DNA of 5,175 bases from Coprobacillus sp. CAG:605 (lineage in GTDB: Bacteria > Bacillota_I > Bacilli_A > RF39 > UBA660), in assembly GCA_000433255.1 (NCBI GenBank), contig HF998229.1, positions 1-5,175 on the forward strand. The letters run 5' to 3'. Below, one piece after another: positions 1 through 5,175 of this stretch. Made by a program: the position numbers and the translations under genes. Numbering within the stretch: the first letter of the stretch is position 1; every line of letters starts with the position of its first letter. Under the pieces are notes generated by a model, which saw nothing but the letters and a program-made list of their open reading frames with translations, ran no database searches and was not told where the DNA came from.

Positions 1-1007
1 ATATTCTAGGTACTGATATAATTGGGGCTAATAAGTCTAAGTCTTATTCCCTATATTTATGGATGGATGAATCGGTTACTGTAGCAGAAGCTTCTAAGTC
101 TTTTAGTTCTAAGGTTGTTATTGTTAATACGGCTACGGAAGAGGAGCCACCATTAGAAAAATTAGTAAATGAAGTCACTACTTTAGCTACAACTGATACT
201 ACAAATTTTGCCACTGATGACCAAGACAATAATATAAGATATATTGGTGCAGACCCAAATAATTATGTATATTTCAATTGTAGTGATTATAGTAATCAAG
301 GTGATAGTACATGTGAAAAGTGGCGTATCATTGGTGTATTCAAAAATATGACTAAAGAAGACGGCTCTAAAGCAGACTTAGTCAAGATTATTAGAGATGA
401 TAGTTTGGGAGAAATAGCATGGGATAGTAACAATGTAAATGATTGGTCAAAAGCAAGTTTACAAACAACATTAAATGGTGAATATTATAATGGAACATAT
501 GCCACAGGAGCATTAAAAAATGATACAACAAGAAATGCAATAGAAAGTGTTATTTGGAACTTAGGTGGATTAAGTTCTGCAAGTAATATAACAAGTACTT
601 TCTATAGTGCAGAAAGAGGTACAACAGTATATAGTGGTAGACCGACAACTTTGAAAGGAAAAATAAGTTTAATGTACCCAAGTGATTATGGATATGCAAC
701 CTCGGGTGGAACAACTACAAATAGGGCAACTTGTATGGCTACAAAACTTTATGATTGGGGTGACTCAGGAGTAAGCGATTGTAAGAACAATGATTACCTA
801 TATAAATCAAGTTACCGTCAGTGGACTTTAACAACTAACTCGTCTGACTTGCTCTATGCGTTTCGTGTGCCCTCGACTGGCTCTGTCACAAACTCTGACG
901 TCTACTCCACTTATGGTGTTCGCCCATCATTGTATCTAAAATCTAATATCTCAATAACATCGGGAGATGGAAGTAGTACAGGCCCTTACCAACTAAATTT
1001 AAAATAA
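1..1007 (+). CDS. Probable secreted/surface protein with C-terminal WRIIGV...GVRP (DUF6273-like, lectin-like) domain, 5' end missing
   Basis: This is a partial gene. The reading frame is open from base 3, and the first ATG (base 63) has no ribosome site, so it is an internal Met and the true start lies off the left edge. Numbering from that Met, the visible part begins with a segment containing YSLYLWMDESV, which resembles the end of a beta-sandwich domain in cell-surface proteins. A Thr/Glu-rich linker follows (about 23-55). The C-terminal domain (about 57-314) contains NNYVYFNC (67-73), CEKWRIIGVF (84-93), MYPSDYGYATSGG (204-216), QWTL (253-256) and YGVRPSLYLKSN (284-295). Four cysteines (73, 84, 224, 240) could form two disulfides, which fits an exported protein. 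The WR..G / MYPSDYGYA / GVRP pattern recalls multi-copy gut Bacillota proteins related to DUF6273 and, by fold inference, to FGE/C-type-lectin domains. No enzymatic residues are recognised; a binding or adhesive role is a guess. Bases 840-930 differ strongly in composition from the rest of the gene (see findings). Confidence 0.8.
   Translation, partial: ILGTDIIGANKSKSYSLYLWMDESVTVAEASKSFSSKVVIVNTATEEEPPLEKLVNEVTTLATTDTTNFATDDQDNNIRYIGADPNNYVYFNCSDYSNQGDSTCEKWRIIGVFKNMTKEDGSKADLVKIIRDDSLGEIAWDSNNVNDWSKASLQTTLNGEYYNGTYATGALKNDTTRNAIESVIWNLGGLSSASNITSTFYSAERGTTVYSGRPTTLKGKISLMYPSDYGYATSGGTTTNRATCMATKLYDWGDSGVSDCKNNDYLYKSSYRQWTLTTNSSDLLYAFRVPSTGSVTNSDVYSTYGVRPSLYLKSNISITSGDGSSTGPYQLNLK
840..930 (+). 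other. A-depleted, C/G-rich 3' block of the surface-protein gene; candidate hypervariable (DGR-type) region
   Basis: By my count, bases 841-900 contain 8 A (13%) and 55% G+C, whereas bases 481-540 of the same gene contain 31 A (52%) and 28% G+C. The block encodes residues 260-289 (numbered from the Met at 63), just before and including GVRP. Between apparently fixed positions (A-F-x-V-xxx-G-x-V-xxxx-V-xxxx-GVRP), 11 of 13 codons end in C or T. That is what A-to-N mutagenesis of AAC/AAT template codons would leave. No reverse transcriptase and no A-rich template repeat is visible in the window, so the assignment is a hypothesis. A recombined cassette from a higher-GC source would also explain the composition. 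Confidence 0.4.
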
Positions 1008-1043
1008 AAAGAGTTCTCAAATAAAAATTGAAAACTCTTTTTT
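1006..1043. terminator. Bidirectional rho-independent terminator between convergent genes
   Basis: Bases 1006-1020 pair with 1028-1042 in a 15-position stem with a single C/A mismatch (1016/1032), around a 7-base A-rich loop. The rightward transcript ends in six T (1038-1043), and the complement gives an A/T-flanked hairpin with a T run for the leftward lexA transcript. The hairpin starts inside the stop codon of the surface-protein gene and lies 12 bases past the lexA stop, so it can serve both genes. Confidence 0.88.
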
Positions 1044-1054
1044 AATATACTAAA

Positions 1055-1693
1055 TTATAAATAACGATATAACCCAATAGCTTTACCCAAAATAGTACAA
1101 TTAGGTAAAATAATTGGTGCCATAGTATCATTCTCTGGTTGTAAACGAATATGGTCTTTCTCTTTATAGAAAGTCTTTAAAGTAACCTCATCATTATCAT
1201 TCATAGCAACAACAATATCTCCATTACGAGCATTTTTTTGCTCTTGAACAATAACCACATCACCATCATAAATACCCTTATTAATCATTGATTCACCACT
1301 AACTTCTAACACAAAAACCTTTTCATCTTTAGGTACTAAAGAAACAGGTAAATCAAAAAACTCATCCGGTTTTTCAATAGCTTCAATTGGACTTCCTGCT
1401 GTAACCTTACCAAGCATTGGCACTCTAACTAAATTATCAGGCATATTATATTCATTATTACCCACAACTTCAATAGTTCTAAACTTAGACTTAGTCGTTC
1501 TTAAATAACCCTTTTGAACCAACTTCTTAATATGCGTATGCACAGTTGCCGGACTAGTTAACCCTAAAGCTGCCCCAATCTCACGTGTAGCAGGGGGAAA
1601 TCCATGCTTAGCAACATACTTTTTAATGTATTTTAAGACATCATCTTGTCTTTTAGTTAATTCTGTATTATTTTTATTCGTATTTTTACTCAT
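1055..1693 (-). CDS. lexA: LexA, SOS-response transcriptional repressor with self-cleaving peptidase domain
   Basis: LexA is the cytoplasmic repressor of the DNA-damage (SOS) regulon; RecA filaments trigger its autocleavage. The product is 212 aa, close to the usual 200-210. The N-terminal winged helix (about 11-75) contains LTKRQDDVLKYI, FPPATREIGAALGL and SPATVHTHIKKLVQKGYL, very like Bacillus LexA. The C-terminal S24-type domain (about 90-212) has the scissile Ala99-Gly100 in GKVTAGSPIE, the nucleophile Ser135 in VSGESM, and the general-base Lys173 in EVTLKTF. It therefore looks intact and cleavable. I chose the ATG at 1693-1691 because GGAGG (1704-1700) lies 6 bases upstream. An in-frame ATG at 1720 would add 9 residues (MIISSWRKI) but overlaps the predicted -10 region and lacks a ribosome site. 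The gene is monocistronic, convergent with the surface-protein gene and divergent from the glycosyltransferase gene. Autoregulation is expected, but no canonical Gram-positive SOS box is seen upstream. Confidence 0.97.
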   Translation of the reverse strand: MSKNTNKNNTELTKRQDDVLKYIKKYVAKHGFPPATREIGAALGLTSPATVHTHIKKLVQKGYLRTTKSKFRTIEVVGNNEYNMPDNLVRVPMLGKVTAGSPIEAIEKPDEFFDLPVSLVPKDEKVFVLEVSGESMINKGIYDGDVVIVQEQKNARNGDIVVAMNDNDEVTLKTFYKEKDHIRLQPENDTMAPIILPNCTILGKAIGLYRYL

Positions 1694-1699
1694 AATTTT

Positions 1700-1704
1700 C
1701 CTCC
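1700..1704 (-). promoter_or_regulatory. Ribosome binding site that fixes the lexA start
   Basis: On the minus strand GGAGG is followed after 6 bases by the ATG at 1693. This strong Shine-Dalgarno match supports the 212-residue LexA over the 221-residue version starting at 1720. Confidence 0.9.
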
Positions 1705-1710
1705 AACTTG

Positions 1711-1739
1711 ATATTATCATAGAGTAATCATTTTGTCAA
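1711..1739 (-). promoter_or_regulatory. Predicted lexA promoter with perfect -35 TTGACA
   Basis: Reading the minus strand, TTGACA lies at 1739-1734. The -10 is ambiguous: GATAAT at 1718-1713 (5 of 6 matches, 15-base spacer) or TAATAT at 1716-1711 (4 of 6, 17-base spacer). Either places transcription start near 1703-1707, leaving a leader of only about 10-14 bases that is almost entirely the ribosome site. Confidence 0.65.
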
Positions 1740-1757
1740 ACAAATATATGCAAAAAC

Positions 1758-1770
1758 ATACTTTTGGTAT
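1758..1770. promoter_or_regulatory. Short inverted repeat ATAC-N5-GTAT in the lexA/glycosyltransferase intergenic region; possible operator
   Basis: ATAC (1758-1761) and GTAT (1767-1770) form a small dyad about 20 bases upstream of the lexA -35 and 10 bases upstream of the glycosyltransferase -35. It does not match the Bacillus SOS box pattern GAAC-N4-GTTC. In DNA this AT-rich, such a short dyad can arise by chance. Confidence 0.2.
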
Positions 1771-1780
1771 ATCTTCGTTA

Positions 1781-1809
1781 TAGACTTTGAAAGTCTTTTT
1801 TGATACAAT
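1781..1809 (+). promoter_or_regulatory. Predicted promoter of the glycosyltransferase gene (extended -10)
   Basis: TACAAT (1804-1809) is preceded by TGa (1801-1803), giving an extended -10. A weak -35, TAGACT (1781-1786, 4 of 6 matches to TTGACA), lies at a 17-base spacing. Start of transcription would be near 1816, leaving a leader of about 23 bases. The leader contains GAAAGTGAT (1825-1833), a partial Shine-Dalgarno match before the ATG at 1839. Confidence 0.6.
1782..1796. promoter_or_regulatory. Perfect 15-bp palindrome AGACTTT-G-AAAGTCT over the glycosyltransferase promoter; candidate operator
   Basis: Seven bases on each side of a central G are exactly complementary. The palindrome covers most of the -35 hexamer and part of the spacer of the predicted rightward promoter, where a bound repressor could block polymerase. 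As RNA it could form a 6-bp hairpin with a 3-base loop followed by six T, so a weak terminator is an alternative, although no rightward gene precedes it within the intergenic region. Confidence 0.4.
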
Positions 1810-1838
1810 AACGTTAGTTGAAAAGAAAGTGATTATTT

Positions 1839-2990
1839 ATGAAAAAGAAAATCTTAATACCTTATGCTTCATATGGTTCTGGTCATAAGGCTATTGCTAG
1901 ATACATTGAAAAATATTTTAAAGAACAAGATCCTGAGTTAGAAATAAAATGCTTAGACATGTTAGAATATTCTATGCCTATAATAGGTAAAATATCCCAG
2001 GTAACTAATGGATACTTAATGCTTAAAGTACCAGCTATCCATGGCCTTATGTACAAACTATTTGATCAAAAAATAAGTGGTGCCGTTGCCGATAATGTCT
2101 CTATGACGCTTTTTAAAAACAAAGCCATGCGCCATGTAGTCGAAGATTTTAACCCTGACTTAACCATTGCCACTCATTTCTTTGGTGGAAGCCTTATTAC
2201 TTATTACAACAAAAAACACATTACCAACTCTAAACTTATAACCGTTGTAACAGACTACGAGGCTCACGAACTATGGGTTAATGACTATAAAACTGCTGAC
2301 TACCTAATAGTTGGTGATAAAGCCGAAATACCTATTCTTGTCAAAAGAGGAGTAGAGAAGAAAAAAATTAAAGCTATCGGTATTCCCATAAGACCTCAAA
2401 CTACCAGCACTTTCAATAAAGAAAAATCGTTAAAAAAATACAAACTAAGTGGTAACCGTTTAATCTGCGTCTTCTTCGGTGGCGGTGGCAATGGTTCCAC
2501 AACATCTCTTCCATATATCAAAAGACTCATCAAAAACAACCTTAACCTCGATATAATATTTATTGCTGGTAAGAACGAAAAATCCCAAGAACGGGTTAAT
2601 AAATATATCGAAGAATATTACGCTACTAATATAAGAGTAATCGGCTATGCCACCAACGTACCCGAACTCTTACAACTATGTGATTTCGTAATATCTAAAC
2701 CCGGAGGAGCTCAAAGTACCGAATGCCTCTACTTCAATAAACCAATTCTAATGATAAACTCTTCCGGTGGCCAAGAAGTAGCCAACTACAAATACTTCAC
2801 CAAAAACGGCTATGGCCGTCGCTTTATAACATCCTGGGGCCTAAATAACTTTGTTAAAGACATCGTAAATAATCCTAAGATACTAACTAAAATGCAAAAA
2901 AACATGGCTAAAAACCATAACGAACAAGCCATTCAAAAACTATATGAACTAACAGAAGACTTACTAAAAAATAATAAATCAAATAACTAG
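1839..2990 (+). CDS. UgtP/YpfP-like, MGDG-synthase-family glycosyltransferase (GT28), probable diacylglycerol glycosyltransferase
   Basis: The likely role is transfer of sugar from a UDP-sugar to diacylglycerol at the inner face of the membrane, making glycolipids that serve as bilayer lipids and, in many Bacillota, as lipoteichoic-acid anchors. The protein is 383 aa, matching UgtP/YpfP (about 382). It has no signal peptide or membrane span, consistent with a peripheral enzyme. The N-terminal MGDG-synthase domain (about 1-185) has the glycine loop SYGSGH (11-16), an expected lipid-contacting segment (45-80), THFFGGSL (112-119), VTDYEAHELWV (137-147) and GIPIRPQ (181-187), the last a hallmark shared with UgtP. 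The C-terminal GT-B nucleotide-sugar domain (about 205-383) has FFGGGGNGS (212-220), SKPGGAQSTE (286-295) and SGGQEVAN (309-316), the usual sites for the diphosphate and sugar. Start: an ATG with the family-typical MKKKILIPYASYG beginning. The gene seems monocistronic. The exact sugar, and whether one or more sugars are added, cannot be read from the sequence. Confidence 0.92.
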   Translation: MKKKILIPYASYGSGHKAIARYIEKYFKEQDPELEIKCLDMLEYSMPIIGKISQVTNGYLMLKVPAIHGLMYKLFDQKISGAVADNVSMTLFKNKAMRHVVEDFNPDLTIATHFFGGSLITYYNKKHITNSKLITVVTDYEAHELWVNDYKTADYLIVGDKAEIPILVKRGVEKKKIKAIGIPIRPQTTSTFNKEKSLKKYKLSGNRLICVFFGGGGNGSTTSLPYIKRLIKNNLNLDIIFIAGKNEKSQERVNKYIEEYYATNIRVIGYATNVPELLQLCDFVISKPGGAQSTECLYFNKPILMINSSGGQEVANYKYFTKNGYGRRFITSWGLNNFVKDIVNNPKILTKMQKNMAKNHNEQAIQKLYELTEDLLKNNKSNN

Positions 2991-3012
2991 AGACCTCAAA
3001 AATCTCTTTTTT
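2989..3012 (+). terminator. Weak rho-independent terminator after the glycosyltransferase gene
   Basis: AGAGA (2989-2993) can pair with TCTCT (3003-3007) around a 9-base loop, followed by a run of T to 3012. The stem is only 5 bp and begins within the TAG stop, so termination may be partial and some transcripts may read into the transketolase gene. Confidence 0.5.
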
Positions 3013-3035
3013 CTTACCCTTAAATTTGCTATAAT
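3007..3035 (+). promoter_or_regulatory. Predicted transketolase promoter with consensus extended -10 TGcTATAAT
   Basis: TATAAT (3030-3035) is preceded by TGc (3027-3029), a perfect extended -10. At 17-base spacing the -35 position is an unspecific T run (3007-3012) shared with the upstream terminator, so activity probably depends on the extended -10. Start is expected near 3042. AGAAAGAGG (3047-3055) lies 6 bases before the ATG at 3062 and serves as the ribosome site. Confidence 0.75.
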
Positions 3036-3061
3036 ACTATTAGAGTAGAAAGAGGCTATTT

Positions 3062-5041
3062 ATGAAAGAAGATATAACTAAAATTATTAATACAATCAAA
3101 ATACTAGGCATCGATATGATTGACAACGCTAAAAGTGGTAACCCTGGTATAACCCTAGGTGCTGCACCAATTATGTATACCTTATACGCTAACCATATCA
3201 ATGTTAACCCATCTGATCCCACTTGGTACAATAGGGATAGATTTGTTATGTCTTCAGCTCATGGTTCCGCTCTTTTATATGCCACTTTATACCTAGCTGG
3301 TTATGATATTAAATTAGAAGACCTAACTAAGTATCGTAGATTAAATTCCAATATGCCAGGATACCCTGAATTAAATAAAACTAGTGGAGTTGACTATACC
3401 ACGGGTCCTCTAGGAGAAGGTCTTGCCGCTGCTGTCGGTATGGCTATGTCTGAAAAATACCTAGCTAGTACTTTAAATAACATCGTCAAAAAACAACGTC
3501 TTATCAACCATAACATCTACTGCTTAGTAAGTGATGGCGACTTAGAAACCGGACTATCCCTAGAAGCTGCCTCCCTAGCGGGACAATATAATCTTGGCAA
3601 TCTAATTGTATTATATGACTCTAATGACATGACCCAAGACGGCGAGATAACTAAATCAAACAAAGAAAACATCCTAAAACGTTTCGATGCCTGCGGCTGG
3701 CAAACCGATTTCGTAAGCGACGGCACCAGTGTCGATAAAATCGATAAAGCTATCAAACGTGCCAAAAGAGTAACCAATAAACCAAGTATAATCGAAATCA
3801 AAACTATTATTGGTAAAGACTCCTTCAACCAAGGAACCAACATTGTTCATGATAAACCACTATCCCTAGACGACATGAAAAACCTAAGAACAGCCTTAAA
3901 AATCAATACCGGCAAATTCGAAGTTATGAAAAGTACCGTTGATAAATTCCGCAATCTAATTCATAAACGTTGTGATAAAAACTATAAACTATGGCAAGAA
4001 TACTATACTGAGTTTAAAAAAACTAACATCAAAGAAGTTCAAAACTTTGTTAACTTTATCGAAAATAAAAACTTAGGCTTTGAATTCAATGCCAATAACT
4101 TCAAAATTCAAGCTACCTACGAAGAAGAACTTCGCGAATCAAACTCTAAAATCATGAACATCATTGCCAGTAGAACTCCATTTTTCTTAGGTGGTAGCAG
4201 TGACTTATTCAGTGCTTGTAAAACCTATCTAACTAGAGAATCAGATTTTACCTCTAAATCATACTATGGAAAAAATATTTACTTTGGTGTCCGTGAACAC
4301 GCTATGGGTAATATCATAAATGGTATGGCAACATATGGTCTTATTCCTTTTGGCTCAACCTTCCTAAAATACTTTGACTACCAAAAAGATGCCTTAGTAA
4401 GTGCGGCAATCATGAATATTCCTGTCGTTTATATCTATACCCATGACGGGGTTGCCATAAGTGAGGACGGCCCAATATCAAGTTCCTTCGAACAGCTAAC
4501 TACTTTAAGAAGTATTCCTAATTTATTAACCCTAAGACCGGGAGATATTAACGAAGTCATTGGTTCCTGGGATGTTATAATCAATCAAAAACGCCCAACC
4601 GCCTTAATAATTTCTAAAGAAAATATCCATATTCTAGGTGGAACTAAATCTAACCAAGTAAGTAAAGGAGCTTATATTGTTCGTAAAGAAAAAAATAAAC
4701 TAGACGGTATAATCATAACCTCTGGCTTAGAACTAACAATATCCCTAATAATTGCCGAAGAACTATCTAATGAATATGATTTACGTGTCGTATCCTGTGT
4801 TAGCCAAGAATTATTCCAAGAAACAGATGATGCTTATAAACAAGAAGTCCTAGGCGGTAGTGCTAAAATAATTGCTATTGAAGCCTCTAACTCTATGTCT
4901 TGGTTAAGATTTACATCTCAAGATAAGATAATAGGCATTGATAAATTTAGTACTAGTGGTCACCCTAAAGAAGTATTAAAAGCTCTAGATTTTGATATTG
5001 ATACTATTAAAGAAAGAATAATTAATATTTTAAAAAAGTAA
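3062..5041 (+). CDS. tkt: Transketolase-family thiamine diphosphate enzyme with altered active site
   Basis: Transketolases move two-carbon ketol units between sugar phosphates in the pentose phosphate pathway, in the cytoplasm, as ThDP/Mg-dependent dimers. The 659 residues span the full family length (E. coli about 663). The ThDP/Mg domain (about 1-275) has SSAHGS (64-69), TTGPLGEGLAAAVGMA (113-128), SDGDLETG (157-164, metal Asp158 and Glu162), YDSND (185-189, Asn188) and KTIIG with His263. The pyrimidine domain (about 350-520) has Arg358, FLGGSSDL (375-382), GVREHAMG (409-416, catalytic Glu412), GSTFLKYFDY (431-440) and THDGVAISEDGP (460-471, His461 and Asp469). The C-terminal domain is about 535-659. 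By alignment from memory with the yeast enzyme, three conserved active-site histidines are replaced: His30 by Asn27 (SGNPG), His103 by Tyr101 (PGYPE) and His481 by Ser473 (GPISSSFE). In the phosphate pocket Arg528 is Lys519 and Ser386 is Ala385. The frame is intact, so this is a divergent enzyme rather than a decayed gene. Donor, acceptor or even activity may differ from the standard reaction. Confidence 0.93.
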   Translation: MKEDITKIINTIKILGIDMIDNAKSGNPGITLGAAPIMYTLYANHINVNPSDPTWYNRDRFVMSSAHGSALLYATLYLAGYDIKLEDLTKYRRLNSNMPGYPELNKTSGVDYTTGPLGEGLAAAVGMAMSEKYLASTLNNIVKKQRLINHNIYCLVSDGDLETGLSLEAASLAGQYNLGNLIVLYDSNDMTQDGEITKSNKENILKRFDACGWQTDFVSDGTSVDKIDKAIKRAKRVTNKPSIIEIKTIIGKDSFNQGTNIVHDKPLSLDDMKNLRTALKINTGKFEVMKSTVDKFRNLIHKRCDKNYKLWQEYYTEFKKTNIKEVQNFVNFIENKNLGFEFNANNFKIQATYEEELRESNSKIMNIIASRTPFFLGGSSDLFSACKTYLTRESDFTSKSYYGKNIYFGVREHAMGNIINGMATYGLIPFGSTFLKYFDYQKDALVSAAIMNIPVVYIYTHDGVAISEDGPISSSFEQLTTLRSIPNLLTLRPGDINEVIGSWDVIINQKRPTALIISKENIHILGGTKSNQVSKGAYIVRKEKNKLDGIIITSGLELTISLIIAEELSNEYDLRVVSCVSQELFQETDDAYKQEVLGGSAKIIAIEASNSMSWLRFTSQDKIIGIDKFSTSGHPKEVLKALDFDIDTIKERIINILKK

Positions 5042-5044
5042 CTT

Positions 5045-5068
5045 AGACACTCAAAAAAGAGTGTCTTT
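5045..5068 (+). terminator. Rho-independent terminator after the transketolase gene
   Basis: AGACACTC (5045-5052) pairs perfectly with GAGTGTCT (5059-5066) around a loop of six A, then TTTATATATA. The 8-bp stem begins 4 bases after the TAA stop. The T tail is short (three T from 5066) before turning into AT repeats. Confidence 0.85.
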
Positions 5069-5175
5069 ATATATACCTAAAAAACTATGTAATACAAGTA
5101 AAATATTGGATAATGAAGCATAAAAGTACAAAAAAATAACAAAAATGTGCAGAAAAAAAAGAAAATCAGGGGTAT
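5069..5175. other. A-rich right-edge intergenic stretch with no recognised gene
   Basis: No open frame of useful length, tRNA-like or repeat structure is evident. GATAAT (5109-5114) resembles a -10 but has no -35 at a proper distance. The stretch from about 5116 is dominated by A runs and ends in ATCAGGGGTAT. AGGGG could be a ribosome site for a gene starting off the edge. On the other strand the runs are T-rich, as in the tail of a leftward terminator. Neither reading can be decided within the window. Confidence 0.4.

Noticed and set aside
63..65. ATG as the start of the first gene
   Set aside because: The frame is open back to base 3 with sensible residues, there is no Shine-Dalgarno sequence upstream, and the Met lies inside a domain-like segment.
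44..229. Leftward open frame of 61 codons at the left end
   Set aside because: It is antisense to the well-supported surface-protein frame, has low-complexity Ser/Val/Thr composition and has no ribosome site.
1718..1720. ATG at 1720 as the lexA start
   Set aside because: It overlaps the predicted -10, lacks a ribosome site, and adds residues not typical of LexA; the ATG at 1693 has GGAGG at ideal distance.
1782..1801. Palindrome plus T run as a rho-independent terminator
   Set aside because: The hairpin would have a tight 3-base loop and a short stem, no rightward gene precedes it in this region, and it coincides with a promoter.
3040..3231. Leftward open frame with hydrophobic, membrane-like composition
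   Set aside because: It is antisense to the promoter and conserved start of the transketolase gene; the hydrophobicity is a by-product of the opposite frame.
3517..3843. Leftward open frame of 108 codons
   Set aside because: It lies entirely antisense to the conserved ThDP-binding part of the transketolase and has no start signal.
1..5175. CRISPR array, tRNA/rRNA, insertion sequence or riboswitch
   Set aside because: No spaced repeats, cloverleaf, transposase motifs or terminal inverted repeats were seen, and the 5' leaders are too short for a riboswitch.
1..5175. Mycoplasma-type code with TGA as Trp
   Set aside because: All Trp codons read are TGG, and the frames are complete and of family length under the standard code.

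Overview
The window is AT-rich DNA with four protein genes, three of them complete. It looks like a low-GC Bacillota (Firmicutes) genome, probably an uncultivated, gut-type Bacilli or Mollicutes-related lineage. The evidence is the A+T-rich coding sequence, extended -10 promoters, Shine-Dalgarno sites, a Bacillus-like LexA, a UgtP-like glycosyltransferase, and a secreted protein of a kind I recall from gut Bacillota. Trp is encoded by TGG and the genes end in TAA or TAG, so nothing calls for a non-standard code. The taxonomic placement is inference.

Layout: (1) bases 1-1007 hold the 3' part of a gene for a probable secreted or surface protein, read rightwards, with its start beyond the left edge. 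(2) A hairpin at 1006-1043 can terminate transcription from both sides. It separates this gene from lexA, which reads leftwards (1693 to 1055). (3) A 145-base divergent intergenic region carries the lexA promoter and the promoter of a UgtP/MGDG-synthase-family glycosyltransferase (1839-2990, rightwards). (4) A 71-base gap with a weak terminator and a consensus extended -10 promoter leads to a transketolase-family gene (3062-5041), which ends at a clean hairpin terminator (5045-5068). (5) The last ~107 bases are A-rich and have no recognisable gene.

The genes do not form one pathway: SOS repression, membrane glycolipid synthesis and pentose-phosphate carbon shuffling each appear to have their own promoter. 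Two points deserve attention. First, the C-terminal part of the surface protein (about bases 840-930) is sharply depleted in A and rich in C/G compared with the rest of the gene. It sits where diversity-generating retroelement targets with C-type-lectin-like folds carry their variable region. Second, the transketolase keeps the thiamine diphosphate site but lacks three histidines that are normally conserved in the active site (Asn27, Tyr101 and Ser473 instead) and has changes in the sugar-phosphate pocket, so its activity may not be standard.
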